Positions 36,679-45,884 of a stretch of DNA of 64,000 bases are shown piece after piece; position 1 is the stretch's first letter, and each line of letters opens with the position of its first letter. The notes beneath the pieces are model-generated. The model saw nothing but the letters and a program-made list of their open reading frames with translations. It did no database searches and had not been told where the DNA came from. The translations under genes and the position numbers were made by a program. This DNA is from Neokomagataea tanensis (GTDB taxonomy: Bacteria; Pseudomonadota; Alphaproteobacteria; Acetobacterales; Acetobacteraceae): the NCBI RefSeq assembly GCF_006542335.1, contig NZ_CP032485.1, positions 1,002,501 to 1,066,500 of the forward strand, given 5' to 3'.

Positions 36679-38058
36679 ATGTCCCCTGCACCACATATCA
36701 CCGCCTCACCCCGCATTCCCGATAACCCGCCAATACGCCCTGCGCGTTTTGTCCACGGCAGTATCATGCGGCACGTTATTACTATGGCGGGCACAGGGGC
36801 GATCGGCCTTATGGCTGTTTTTGCCGTCGATCTTCTGAATTTCTTCTATATTTCCAAACTGCATAACCCCGCACTAACGGGTGCAATCGCGTTTGCAACA
36901 TCCATTAGTTACGTCCAAATCTCTGTTGCAATCGGCCTAACCATTGGACTTGGTGCATGCATCGGACGGCTTATCGGCGCACGCCAGCACGACGAAGCAC
37001 GGCGCATGGCCTCGGCTTTTCTCGCCGTTATGGTCGCTCTCGCCTTAGTCCTTGGATTAACGACCGCTATTTTTGCCCCTAATTTTTTACGCATGCTTCG
37101 CGCTGATGGAAATGCACTGGATCAGGCTACCCTTTTCCTCCGGATTACAGCGCCAGCTTTTCCACTTGCCTGCTTAGGCATGGGCCTTTCTGCTTTGCTT
37201 CGTTCCGTTGGTGATGCACGACGCTCTATGCGCATGACCCTCACGGGAGCAGCCGTCTCAGCTTGTCTTGACCCAATACTAATCTTTGGCTTTCACCTTG
37301 GGTTAGAAGGGGCTGCGATCAGCACAATATTGTCGCGCGCCGCAATTACTGCCAGTGGTTTTCTTAATCTTCGCGGGCATGACATGCTCGAATGGCCCGA
37401 TATCAAAGCTATTCGGCCAGCTGTGCAAAAAATCGGCGGCATTGCTTTACCAGCGATCGCAACCAACCTTGCCACTCCGACCGGCGCGCTCTTTGTAACG
37501 CATGCCATGGCAGCCTTTGGTCTTAATGCTGTTTCTGGCCAGGCCACAATTGATCGCATTGTCCCCGTCGCCTTTGCTCTCGTCTTTGCACTCACAGGCT
37601 CGGTCGGCCCTATCATGGCGCAGAATTTGGGCGCTCAACACTATGACCGCGTCAAAGAAACACTCATGGCGGCCCTTAAACTAACCGCGCTTTGTGTGAT
37701 GCTGACATGGCTTGCCCTAGCACTCGGTCAGAACATCATACTCGATATATTTACTGTTAATGGCGTCGGTGTTGATATTGTCAAATGGTTCTGCCAGTGG
37801 CTCGTATCCAGCTACATGTTCATCGGTCTTTTGTTCGTAGCAAACACTGCGTTCAACAATCTGGGCCATCCATTTTATTCGACCGGATTTAACTGGGGCC
37901 GAGCAACACTCGGCACAATTCCGTTTGTCTGGATTGGTGCACATTACTTCGGCCCCATTGGTATTTTGTTCGGTCAATCGTTGGGCGCAGTAATTTTTGG
38001 CACGGCAGCCATCTTAACTGCCTTTCGCGTCATACATAAACTGGGGCCAACCCATTAA
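36679..38058 (+). CDS. MATE family efflux transporter
   Basis: Multi-pass membrane protein of 459 residues with about 12 helices in two homologous halves, as in MATE (multidrug and toxic compound extrusion) antiporters. Segments such as GTGAIGLMAVFAVDLLNFFYISKLHNPALTGAIAF and FALTGSVGPIMAQNLGAQHYDRVKETL (in parts) match the family. Likely exports cationic drugs or metabolites in exchange for H+ or Na+; substrate unknown. Transcribed away from flgE and followed by a terminator. Confidence 0.9.
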   Translation: MSPAPHITASPRIPDNPPIRPARFVHGSIMRHVITMAGTGAIGLMAVFAVDLLNFFYISKLHNPALTGAIAFATSISYVQISVAIGLTIGLGACIGRLIGARQHDEARRMASAFLAVMVALALVLGLTTAIFAPNFLRMLRADGNALDQATLFLRITAPAFPLACLGMGLSALLRSVGDARRSMRMTLTGAAVSACLDPILIFGFHLGLEGAAISTILSRAAITASGFLNLRGHDMLEWPDIKAIRPAVQKIGGIALPAIATNLATPTGALFVTHAMAAFGLNAVSGQATIDRIVPVAFALVFALTGSVGPIMAQNLGAQHYDRVKETLMAALKLTALCVMLTWLALALGQNIILDIFTVNGVGVDIVKWFCQWLVSSYMFIGLLFVANTAFNNLGHPFYSTGFNWGRATLGTIPFVWIGAHYFGPIGILFGQSLGAVIFGTAAILTAFRVIHKLGPTH

Positions 38059-38063
38059 CCCAT

Positions 38064-38105
38064 ACTTTGGAGCGCTCGCTACGCTCCAAAGTGCTCTCCT
38101 TTTTT
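38064..38105 (+). terminator. Terminator after MATE gene
   Basis: An 11-bp stem ACTTTGGAGCG (38064-38074)/CGCTCCAAAGT (38082-38092) followed by GCTCTCCTTTTTT. It overlaps the end of the convergent aldo-keto reductase gene. Confidence 0.8.
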
Positions 38106-39150
38106 AAGGTGCTGGGTTAGCATTCAGCTGATGCACCGCATCAATATCTTTTTCCATTTCCGGTGTAATTACGAGGCTTGTTGACCCCAAAACAGCATTT
38201 AATTGCTCAATACTCGTTGCACCAATAATATTGGAGGCAACAAACTTTCTGGATGTGACAAAAGCTACAGCCATCTGAACAAGGTCTACACCATGCTTCT
38301 TGGCGACATCCATATATGATTTAATCGCTGTATCAACGCCGGGCTTTTCATAGCGCTGCCCACGGTTAAACAATGTTGTCCGCGCACCAGCTGGGCGGGC
38401 ACCATCAAGATACTTCCCTGTCAGATAACCTTGAGCCAAAGGAGAATAAGCTAAAAGGCTAACATGCTCCCTCATTGATTGTTCAGCCAAGCCGATCTCG
38501 AAGGTTCGGTTCAACAAATTATAAGCATTCTGGATTGAAACGACCCGAGGCAAACCGGACTTAGAAGCCTCTAAATACTTGGAGACCCCCCAAGCCGTCT
38601 CGTTAGAGAGTCCGACATAACGTATCTTGCCTTCCCGTACCAAATCCCCGAGAACAGAAAGCGTCTCTTCAATACTAATTTCGTCTGCATCAGATATATT
38701 TTTAAATGTTGTTCCGCCCTCTCCAAATAATCCAATAACACGATCCGGCCAATGAAGCTGATAAACGTCAATATAATCCGTCTGTAACCGGCGTAATGAA
38801 CCCTCAACAGCATAGCGTATCTGTCTGGATGTTAAGCGCGCTTCTTCTCCATCGGGTCTAAACCACGGATTTTTAGAGCGTCCAACAACTTTACTGGCAA
38901 GAATAACATCATCACGCTTTTTACGGTTTTTGAACCACTCCCCTATAATTGTTTCGGTTGCGCCATAAGTTTCCGCGCGCGGGGGTATGGAATATAATTC
39001 TGCCGTATCAATAAAGTTAATACCATTCTCAAGAGCTAAATCTAACTGTTGGTGCCCTTCTTCTTTAGTATTTTGTTGTCCAAATGTCATTGTACCAAGG
39101 CATATTTCACTTACCATTAAGCCTGTTTTTGCAAGTTCACGTTTTTTCAT
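38104..39150 (-). CDS. Aldo/keto reductase, Tas-like
   Basis: NADPH-dependent aldo/keto reductase of about 348 residues, closest in layout to E. coli Tas. The catalytic tetrad is visible: Asp and Tyr in FIDTAELY, Lys in ILASKVVG, His in VYQLHWPDR. ATG 39150 has GGATG upstream; ATG 39159 is an alternative. Convergent with the MATE gene, divergent from the Hint gene. Substrate unknown. Confidence 0.92.
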   Translation of the reverse strand: MKKRELAKTGLMVSEICLGTMTFGQQNTKEEGHQQLDLALENGINFIDTAELYSIPPRAETYGATETIIGEWFKNRKKRDDVILASKVVGRSKNPWFRPDGEEARLTSRQIRYAVEGSLRRLQTDYIDVYQLHWPDRVIGLFGEGGTTFKNISDADEISIEETLSVLGDLVREGKIRYVGLSNETAWGVSKYLEASKSGLPRVVSIQNAYNLLNRTFEIGLAEQSMREHVSLLAYSPLAQGYLTGKYLDGARPAGARTTLFNRGQRYEKPGVDTAIKSYMDVAKKHGVDLVQMAVAFVTSRKFVASNIIGATSIEQLNAVLGSTSLVITPEMEKDIDAVHQLNANPAP

Positions 39151-39277
39151 ATCAAACATCCAATTTATTTTTAGAAATACATTTTGAATGCATAGATATA
39201 AAATATCAATTCCATAATATTATAATATTTAGAAAAAACTCTAATTTTTATGAAACTACTTCGAGAAACAGACTTTT

Positions 39278-39342
39278 AAGGAATAAGTTTCTTTGCAATT
39301 TGTTGTTAGTAAAAAAACAACAACTATTCCTTCCAATAAGGA
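39278..39342 (+). promoter_or_regulatory. Candidate translational switch upstream of Hint gene
   Basis: AAGGAATA (39278-39285) can pair with TATTCCTT (39325-39332), enclosing TTGTTGTT/AACAACAA (39300-39307/39316-39323). The same TCCTT (39328-39332) can instead pair with the ribosome-binding AAGGA (39338-39342) across a 5-base loop. The two pairings exclude each other, one exposing and one hiding the ribosome-binding site. Confidence 0.4.
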
Positions 39343-39351
39343 TTACCAAAA

Positions 39352-40842
39352 ATGGCTACGAATCTTACAGACAACAACAGTGCATCATACGCCAACGGTG
39401 GAAGCTACAACATCAATGGTGGCATATTAAACATTGGTGGTTCGGGCGGACTGATTTTCAATTCAGCTGGTACGGACAATGCAACAGCAACAGTCGGTTC
39501 CGCTGCTGGACAACTTAACATCAATATCTCCTCATCCTTACTTTCATTCTCAGGAAATCGAACAGCAAATCTAACAATCACCAACACTCCACCGTCGAAT
39601 TTTCTAATAAATCTTAGCCTTTCTGGTACCTCGAGCACTGCAACAGCAAGGTTTGCCAATGGTACAACCACTATTACTGCTGTTGTTTCTGGCGGTGTAT
39701 TCCCTCTAAGAAGCACCATCACGATTAATATTACAATGCCAGGTAACCCGTACAACTTGGGTTCAACCACTCGCACCCTTCTCTCAAGCAATGGCAATGC
39801 ATCAATCTGCTACCTCCCTGGCACAAAGATCGAAACACCTAAGGGTCAAGTTCTGGTTGAAGACCTCGCACAAGGTGATGAAATCTACACCTTCGTCAAC
39901 GGTCAAAAAACAACCGATGTTATCCGTTGGGCCGGCCACAAAACCGTAAATGCCAAAACGCAGGACGATAAGGCTATTCGCGTTAAGGCCAACGCTCTGG
40001 CTGACGGTGTCCCATTCAAGGATCTGCTGGTTACACCAGAACACTGCCTTTTCCTGAATGGACGTTTCGTGCCAGCACGTATGCTGGTTAACAACCGCTC
40101 TATCGTTATCAATGCGGCTGAAACATTCGAAATCTATCACATCGAAACCGAAAAACACGCCGTTATCATGGCTGACGGTGCATTTGCTGAAAGCTACTTG
40201 GACACGGGCAACCGCCAAAGCTTCCACTCTGATGACACAGTCGTTTTCGGCGGATTTGACGCTGCTAAAGACTGGGCAGAAGATGCCGCTGCACCACTCG
40301 ACGTCAGCAAAGAGTTTGTAGAGCCTCTCTACAACGACCTGCTTCAGCGTGCTGAGACACTGGGCTTCGCTTCTGAAGCATCAGACGCGCAGTTCGTAAA
40401 CGATCCGTCACTTGCACTGATCACGGCGGAAGGTGACGTGCTGCCGCTTCTGCGCACGTCAGGCCAACATGCTGTTTTCCAAGTCCCAGCGGGTCTGGAC
40501 CGGGTTTATCTGACATCGCGCACGATCAGCCCACGCGACTTGCTCGGTGCTTTTGTTGATGACCGTCGTCAACTAGGCGTCATGGTCAAAAACGTCACCT
40601 TGTTTGATGGCTCAGAAACGCATCACATCACATCTCACCTCGGAAACAACACTGTATCCGGTTGGGAGCAGCAAAATGAAGCAGACCGCCGTTGGACAGA
40701 TGGCTGCGCGGAAATTCTGCTGAACAACCGTAACGCTCAATCCGAAGGGGTTCTCTCCATCGAAATCGTTGCTGGCGGTCCGTACCTCGCAGGATCAACA
40801 AACAGCGCCGCTACCAGCGTTGCAAAGGTTGCAGCAGCCTAA
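39352..40842 (+). CDS. Hint-domain (hedgehog/intein-like) protein
   Basis: Protein of 496 residues. The N-terminal ~155 residues are Asn/Ser/Thr/Gly-rich and beta-repeat-like, typical of adhesin or surface proteins. A Hint domain starts at ICYLPGTKIETPKG (about residues 157-170) with VEDLAQGDEI and the LLVTPEHCLFLNGRFVPARMLV block. Hint domains autoprocess by Cys-mediated N-S acyl shift. No classical signal peptide is visible, so export could be type I-like. AAGGA precedes the ATG. Function in acetic acid bacteria is not established. Confidence 0.88.
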   Translation: MATNLTDNNSASYANGGSYNINGGILNIGGSGGLIFNSAGTDNATATVGSAAGQLNINISSSLLSFSGNRTANLTITNTPPSNFLINLSLSGTSSTATARFANGTTTITAVVSGGVFPLRSTITINITMPGNPYNLGSTTRTLLSSNGNASICYLPGTKIETPKGQVLVEDLAQGDEIYTFVNGQKTTDVIRWAGHKTVNAKTQDDKAIRVKANALADGVPFKDLLVTPEHCLFLNGRFVPARMLVNNRSIVINAAETFEIYHIETEKHAVIMADGAFAESYLDTGNRQSFHSDDTVVFGGFDAAKDWAEDAAAPLDVSKEFVEPLYNDLLQRAETLGFASEASDAQFVNDPSLALITAEGDVLPLLRTSGQHAVFQVPAGLDRVYLTSRTISPRDLLGAFVDDRRQLGVMVKNVTLFDGSETHHITSHLGNNTVSGWEQQNEADRRWTDGCAEILLNNRNAQSEGVLSIEIVAGGPYLAGSTNSAATSVAKVAAA

Positions 40843-40850
40843 CTGATTAA

Positions 40851-40881
40851 AAGAAGGGGCCTAACTAACAGGCCCCTTCTT
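40851..40881. terminator. Bidirectional terminator, Hint gene / S9 peptidase
   Basis: A perfect 12-bp stem AAGAAGGGGCCT (40851-40862)/AGGCCCCTTCTT (40870-40881) between two convergent stops, T-rich on both sides. Confidence 0.85.
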
Positions 40882-40883
40882 AC

Positions 40884-42794
40884 TTAAAGCGACGCAAAGA
40901 CTGCCTGATAAAAGGCTAACTCGCGCACAAATGCATCCATAACAGTCTCTTTTTGCCGAAAGCCATGCTTCTCCCCGGCATAGACATGCAGTTCAGCCTG
41001 CTTAAGGCACGCAACCATGTCTTCCGCTTGCGAAAGCGCTACCACTTTGTCTTCATCACCATGTAAAAACAAAACAGGCTGAGCAATATCTTCTGCAAAT
41101 GTCAGAGGAGAGCGCTGCAAATAGACGTCCTCTGCTTGAGGATAAGGACCGATAAGGCCGTCCAAATATCTTGCCTCGAATTTATGGGTTTCTTCCACCA
41201 AACCTCGTAAATCCGTTACGCCGTAAAGCACAGTCCCAGCAATAAAGACTTTCGATCGTGCCAAAGCACCCAAGACCGTCAAGCCGCCTGCGCTGCTACC
41301 GCGAATTGTGCAGCGCTTAGGATCTACCCTTCCCTGATCTATTACGGCCTTCCCTGCGGCTAAAACATCATCAATATCTACAACGCCCCACTTACCATCC
41401 AAAGCTTTCCGGTAGTCGCGGCCGTAACCTGTAGAGCCCCTATAATTCACGTCCAAAACCGCGAAACCACGTGACGTCCAAAACTGCACTTTGAAAGCAA
41501 ATCCTGGGTTCGCACGCCCAGTGGGGCCACCATGAGCCATGACAACCAAAGGCGGCAGTTCGTCTGCTTCAAGTGCATAATGATGGCTGGCAGGCGCATA
41601 ATACAGTGCATGTGCAATAGCCCCACCAGTCGTTTTGAACGTCATTGGCTGTGGGATAGACACATCTTGTTCTGTCACACCTTTAGGCAACTCTACGCTG
41701 TTGCGTATCACATGTCTTAGCCCGGATAATCCGCCAACCATGATACGTGGCGGAACATCTGATGGCGTATCTATCCAAGCAAAGCGACCATCAGACAAAG
41801 GCTCCGGCACATTTGAGGGAGAAATATCTGTGTAAGATTTCCATACTCCCTCCTTCAACTCCTGAACAATATTAAAGCCGTCTGAAACACCAAGGGCTAA
41901 AAGATTATTGGCATCGACAGGGAGCAAACTACGCTGCCCGAAAACCCAATGTGGCAAGCCTATTTCCGCCCCAGAGAATGGGTGCGTTTGTCTGTTCCAT
42001 TCGCCAGCTTCGTGTATGAAGCTTACCGGTGCCCAGAAGCCCGAGCTATCCTCTGTCGCAAATAAGGCGCCATCCTTGCTCCAGCGGGGCTCTATAATGC
42101 TGCACGTTTCCGGCCCCGTTAAATCAGTAATCCGCCCTAGAGAGAGCCCACCCTCCTTGCTGTGGTGTAAAGAGGCAACATGCAATTGTGTCTGCGTCCA
42201 AGGCATATGAGGGTGCTGCCATGAAAACCATGCCAACCAGCCACCATCCGCCGATGGACGGGGTGCTGCGTAAAAATCGGCTCCCTCCAGCAGAACTGTC
42301 TCTTGGCCCGAGCGTGTTACAAATACCAACACGGACACAGGCTCACCCGCGTCTTGATGTTGCTCTCGCACAGCGAAAGCGCCACTGCCATCAGTTGCCC
42401 ATGTAATATCGGCGTAGCGATGCACATTGCTTTGCAAAACGCATTGCTCTCCAAACCATAACCCACCAGTTTTACGGTCGCTGAACACCAACTCTGGGCT
42501 GTTATCAGCACCCAGCCGAACATCCCAAGCGCCACCACCATATTCGTGAACAGATGTTCCTACACTAACCTGCACAGGTGAAAGATCTGCATAGCCACCG
42601 CCGGGCGTAAAAGCCGTGATAACGCTCCGCCCTGAATCCTCTGGCCGTGTTTCCAGCCACAACACCCAGTTTCCTGCTGTCCGTAATTCGTTAAAGCTGA
42701 GCGTTTTGCCTGCAACCAGTGAGGGAGATACCCAAGATGGCCAAAATCCAGCCTTAACGGCACCTTCTGATTTTTGCTGATGCAAATCCATCAT
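40884..42794 (-). CDS. S9 family prolyl oligopeptidase
   Basis: Serine peptidase of 636 residues (S9, prolyl oligopeptidase/acylaminoacyl peptidase type): an N-terminal beta-propeller and a C-terminal alpha/beta hydrolase. The triad is visible: Ser in IRGSSAGGLTVLG, Asp in FLHGDEDKVV, His in AGEKHGFRQ; the oxyanion region is VMAHGGPTGR. No signal peptide, so cytoplasmic. ATG 42794 or the adjacent ATG 42791 may be used. Divergent from the DedA gene. Confidence 0.93.
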   Translation of the reverse strand: MMDLHQQKSEGAVKAGFWPSWVSPSLVAGKTLSFNELRTAGNWVLWLETRPEDSGRSVITAFTPGGGYADLSPVQVSVGTSVHEYGGGAWDVRLGADNSPELVFSDRKTGGLWFGEQCVLQSNVHRYADITWATDGSGAFAVREQHQDAGEPVSVLVFVTRSGQETVLLEGADFYAAPRPSADGGWLAWFSWQHPHMPWTQTQLHVASLHHSKEGGLSLGRITDLTGPETCSIIEPRWSKDGALFATEDSSGFWAPVSFIHEAGEWNRQTHPFSGAEIGLPHWVFGQRSLLPVDANNLLALGVSDGFNIVQELKEGVWKSYTDISPSNVPEPLSDGRFAWIDTPSDVPPRIMVGGLSGLRHVIRNSVELPKGVTEQDVSIPQPMTFKTTGGAIAHALYYAPASHHYALEADELPPLVVMAHGGPTGRANPGFAFKVQFWTSRGFAVLDVNYRGSTGYGRDYRKALDGKWGVVDIDDVLAAGKAVIDQGRVDPKRCTIRGSSAGGLTVLGALARSKVFIAGTVLYGVTDLRGLVEETHKFEARYLDGLIGPYPQAEDVYLQRSPLTFAEDIAQPVLFLHGDEDKVVALSQAEDMVACLKQAELHVYAGEKHGFRQKETVMDAFVRELAFYQAVFASL

Positions 42795-42817
42795 TTTCCA
42801 TCCTGTGGGTATGTCTT

Positions 42818-43570
42818 ATGCTAAGCATACCAAGCTTACCGGCCGTAACCAACAACGACCAGCTTACGAACGGAACCCAAACTCTGCCTCACCTATCTCC
42901 CCTCCTCGAAGACTTGCTGCGACATTATGGCTATGGGGCCATTGGGATCATTGTCATGCTGGAAAGCATGGGGCTGCCATTACCCGCAGAAAGTATTATT
43001 ATTGCCGCATCCCTCTATGCAGGCAGCACCCACCACCTCGAAATCCAATGGATTGTTGTCGCGACAATCATTGGCGCAATCATGGGTGATAATCTGGGAT
43101 ATCTTATCGGGCATCGCTACGGCTACAGCCTCTTGCGCAAGCACGGAACCAAAGTTGGCCTGACTGAAGAACGCTTATTACTTGGGCGCTACCTTTTTAA
43201 GCGCCATGGCGGGATTATCGTTTTCCTTGGCCGGTTTGTCGCGATACTGCGCGTTTTCGTAGCGCTCCTAGCCGGTGCAAACCGTATGCCTTGGACAACA
43301 TTTCTCTTTTACAATGCATTAGGTGGCATTGCTTGGGGCGGCGGTTACGCCATCATCACTTACCAACTAGGTAAGCAAATTGAAAAAATAACAGGCCCTG
43401 TTGGTATCACTCTTGCAGCTTTCAGCGTTGTATTCATTGTTGGCGCTTTTTTGTTCCTGAAAAAGAACGAGAAACGCCTGACAGAAGAAGCCCTCGAGCA
43501 AGCGCGCCTCGAGGAAAACAATTCCTCGTCTCCGGCAAAGCAGAGATCATCAAATGGCCATCACAGCTAA
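42818..43570 (+). CDS. DedA family membrane protein
   Basis: DedA/SNARE-associated family protein of 250 residues with several membrane helices. Typical motifs: the re-entrant MLESMGLPLPAESIIIAASLYAG, GAIMGDNLGYLIGHRYG, and FLGRFVAILRVFVALLAGANRM. Family members act in lipid (undecaprenyl phosphate or phospholipid) flipping and membrane homeostasis. A hydrophilic Glu/Ser-rich tail follows. It overlaps the SDR gene by 17 bases. Confidence 0.92.
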   Translation: MLSIPSLPAVTNNDQLTNGTQTLPHLSPLLEDLLRHYGYGAIGIIVMLESMGLPLPAESIIIAASLYAGSTHHLEIQWIVVATIIGAIMGDNLGYLIGHRYGYSLLRKHGTKVGLTEERLLLGRYLFKRHGGIIVFLGRFVAILRVFVALLAGANRMPWTTFLFYNALGGIAWGGGYAIITYQLGKQIEKITGPVGITLAAFSVVFIVGAFLFLKKNEKRLTEEALEQARLEENNSSSPAKQRSSNGHHS

Positions 43571-44507
43571 CGCCCCTTCCTCCCTTCTTGGTAAAACGGC
43601 GCTGATTACTGGCTCCACGGGCGGGCTTGGATTTGAAACCGCAGTCAGCCTCGCGGCAAGAGGAGCGAACGTTATCCTCAGCGGACGTTCGTTAGAAAAA
43701 GGTCATGCCGCACTGCAAGAGCTGCGACACCGCGTTCCTACAGCCATCGCGCGGTTTGAAGTGCTTGACCTTGCTTCATTAGCCTCGATTGCAGAATGTG
43801 CTGCCAGCCTGAAATCACACGGGGAACCACTACACTTCCTTGCCAATAATGCGGGGGTCATGGCTCCTGCCCAACGCCTGACAACCAAAGACGGCTTTGA
43901 GCTCCAGTTTGGCACAAACCACCTTGGGCACTTTGCACTAACGGGGCATCTTCTCCCTCTCTTAGCGAGAGGAGAAGCACGAATTATGACTGTTGCCTCT
44001 CTCGCCGCCAAGAAAGGCTCCCTGCCCTTTGGCGACCTGAATGCACGCCATCACTACCAAGCATTTGAGCGTTACCAGCAAAGCAAACTCGCAAATCTTC
44101 TCTTCGCGTTCGAGCTTGATCGCCGGGCGAAAAAAGCGCCGTGGCCTATTCACTCACGTGCAGCTCATCCCGGTTGGTCTGCCAGCAACATCATGTTGAA
44201 TAACGCAGCTTTTGATCAGAAAAGCAGCTTGGTCCCGCGTTTGGCACGCAAAGCCATACGCTCAGTGGGCTGGAAAATTTTTACATTCATGGGCCAAGAT
44301 GTCGCGCAGGGAGCGGAACCACTTTTATATGCGCTGACAGCACCACAAGCGAAAGATGGCGGCTATTACGGCCCCAAAAATAGAGATGAAAGGCGCGGGC
44401 CACCTGCGGAGGCCTTCATCCCGGCTCTAGCTCGTGATCCTGAACTTGCACGCCGCTTATGGACATTATCCGAGACCATGACCGGCGTAAGATACGGCTT
44501 GATCTAG
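43554..44507 (+). CDS. Short-chain dehydrogenase/reductase
   Basis: SDR of 317 residues, retinol dehydrogenase/protochlorophyllide reductase-like. NAD(P)-binding TGSTGGLGFETA, NNAGV motif, a Ser in MTVASLAAKKG and the catalytic YxxxK in RYQQSKLAN are present. It begins inside the end of the DedA gene, so it is likely co-translated. Substrate unknown. Confidence 0.93.
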   Translation: MAITANAPSSLLGKTALITGSTGGLGFETAVSLAARGANVILSGRSLEKGHAALQELRHRVPTAIARFEVLDLASLASIAECAASLKSHGEPLHFLANNAGVMAPAQRLTTKDGFELQFGTNHLGHFALTGHLLPLLARGEARIMTVASLAAKKGSLPFGDLNARHHYQAFERYQQSKLANLLFAFELDRRAKKAPWPIHSRAAHPGWSASNIMLNNAAFDQKSSLVPRLARKAIRSVGWKIFTFMGQDVAQGAEPLLYALTAPQAKDGGYYGPKNRDERRGPPAEAFIPALARDPELARRLWTLSETMTGVRYGLI

Positions 44508-44512
44508 TTAAT

Positions 44513-44552
44513 AACCCGGCATCAGGCGACTAAAGCCTATGCCGGGTTTTGA
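44513..44552 (+). terminator. Terminator after SDR gene
   Basis: Stem AACCCGGCAT-c-AGGC (44513-44527) with GCCT-ATGCCGGGTT (44535-44548), one bulged C, then TTGAGC. Shared with the convergent transferase gene. Confidence 0.8.
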
Positions 44553-44555
44553 GCA

Positions 44556-45308
44556 TTAAGATGGCTGCGCAGTACGCCAATTACCCTCTGGCGAGTTTTT
44601 ATATTCCATTTCGGCATGATAAAATGCTTCCCCTAGAGCGTGATGGTGTCGGAACACGACGCCCGTATCTTTGGGAAGAACTTGCTCATCGACTGCTTTT
44701 TGCGCCAACCAGCGCGCCACTTTCATCGTGGTAACACCAGGTCCAGTCTCGACCCAAATATTCTCAAAGCTCCGCGTTTTAACGAAGCGATCCACATTTT
44801 CGAACAAGCCATTTAAAATAGCCTGCATGACGGGATGCCGGGCCTCTGTCATGAAAAAATCGTTGTCGATGCACCACGGCTGGCCAATAGAGTACGTCAG
44901 CAAGCAGCTAAAGTTCTGCCCTGCGCCTATTTTAGCAATAGGGCCATGGGCTAAAGTATCGACGTCAACGTAAACACCACCATTCTGGTATAAATCACAT
45001 ATACGCCAAAAATCAGATTTCATCGCTGCATGAAAACATGCATCGTATAAAAGAGCTGCATCTTGTCCGTAATGAATGTAAATAAAAGAACGTGCTTCTT
45101 CATCATCTATAATATGATGTGAGAATTCTTTATTAAAGTTTTTAAAGCTTTCTATATTTTTTGAAACTTCTTCCGGTATTTCTTTTGAATGCCAGTATTG
45201 AATAAGTCTTTTAGGAATATTTTCAGGAATACCGTTGACAAAACTCTCTGCAATATTGGGGAGCCAACCTGTTTCAATTCCCGCTGTGAGCAGGTCAAAA
45301 CATGGCAT
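44556..45308 (-). CDS. GT32-type glycosyltransferase (DXD sugar-binding)
   Basis: Protein of 250 residues of the Gly_transf_sug/GT32 group (Och1- and capsular-type sugar transferases). The motif KSDFWRICDLYQNGGVYVDVDT includes the DXD metal/nucleotide-sugar site; IPKRLIQYWHSKEIP is the usual N-terminal block. ATG 45308 has AGGAG 5 bases upstream; the longer TTG start (45359) is less likely. Likely adds sugar to a surface polysaccharide; acceptor unknown. The lower GC of the centre suggests possible acquisition. Confidence 0.85.
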   Translation of the reverse strand: MPCFDLLTAGIETGWLPNIAESFVNGIPENIPKRLIQYWHSKEIPEEVSKNIESFKNFNKEFSHHIIDDEEARSFIYIHYGQDAALLYDACFHAAMKSDFWRICDLYQNGGVYVDVDTLAHGPIAKIGAGQNFSCLLTYSIGQPWCIDNDFFMTEARHPVMQAILNGLFENVDRFVKTRSFENIWVETGPGVTTMKVARWLAQKAVDEQVLPKDTGVVFRHHHALGEAFYHAEMEYKNSPEGNWRTAQPS

Positions 45309-45437
45309 TCTTTCTCCTGCATAAACAGCTTGCAAAGAATTTGGAGTTTGTATCGTCAACGGTCTAATCTCCCAATATCGTGCCGCGCCAAAGACTTAGT
45401 ATGCAGGAACGAAATACTACAATGAAAGTTACTCGTT

Positions 45438-45884
45438 TTACGGCCTGACGATAATCATAATCACAACTATCATCATTAGTAACGTCGGAACTTCATTTGC
45501 TATCCGATAATATCTCTCATTGTGCTGATTATCATGCCGCAAAAACTGCTTACGCCATACCCCACAAAAACCGTGGAATGCACATAAACCAAGTACGGAT
45601 ACGAGCTTAACCCACCACCAAGGAGCTGCCCAATCGATAATACCCGGTAATGATGCAAGGGCCCCACCAGCCAGAATAGTTACGATCATGGCAGGATTCA
45701 TGATCTGGCGTAGCAACTTACGCTCCATAACTGTGAAGCGTTCGTAGTCTGCTGTACCCCGTTCTGCTTGACAGTGGTACACAAAAAGCCTTGGCAAATA
45801 AAACAGGCCTGCCATCCATGCCGTAAAAGCCATGATATGCAATGCTAGAAGCCACTGCATATGCGCCAGCAAGATATTCACCAT
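45438..45884 (-). CDS. hemJ: Protoporphyrinogen oxidase HemJ
   Basis: HemJ (UPF0093), 148 residues, four-helix membrane protein oxidising protoporphyrinogen IX to protoporphyrin IX. The conserved His and Trp residues appear in LHIMAFTAWMAGLFYLPRLFVYH and in ERKLLRQIMNPAMIVT and HNERYYRIANEVPTLLM. It overlaps the HAD gene by 7 bases in a hemE-HAD-hemJ operon, so two heme steps are co-expressed. Confidence 0.92.
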   Translation of the reverse strand: MVNILLAHMQWLLALHIMAFTAWMAGLFYLPRLFVYHCQAERGTADYERFTVMERKLLRQIMNPAMIVTILAGGALASLPGIIDWAAPWWWVKLVSVLGLCAFHGFCGVWRKQFLRHDNQHNERYYRIANEVPTLLMMIVVIMIIVRP

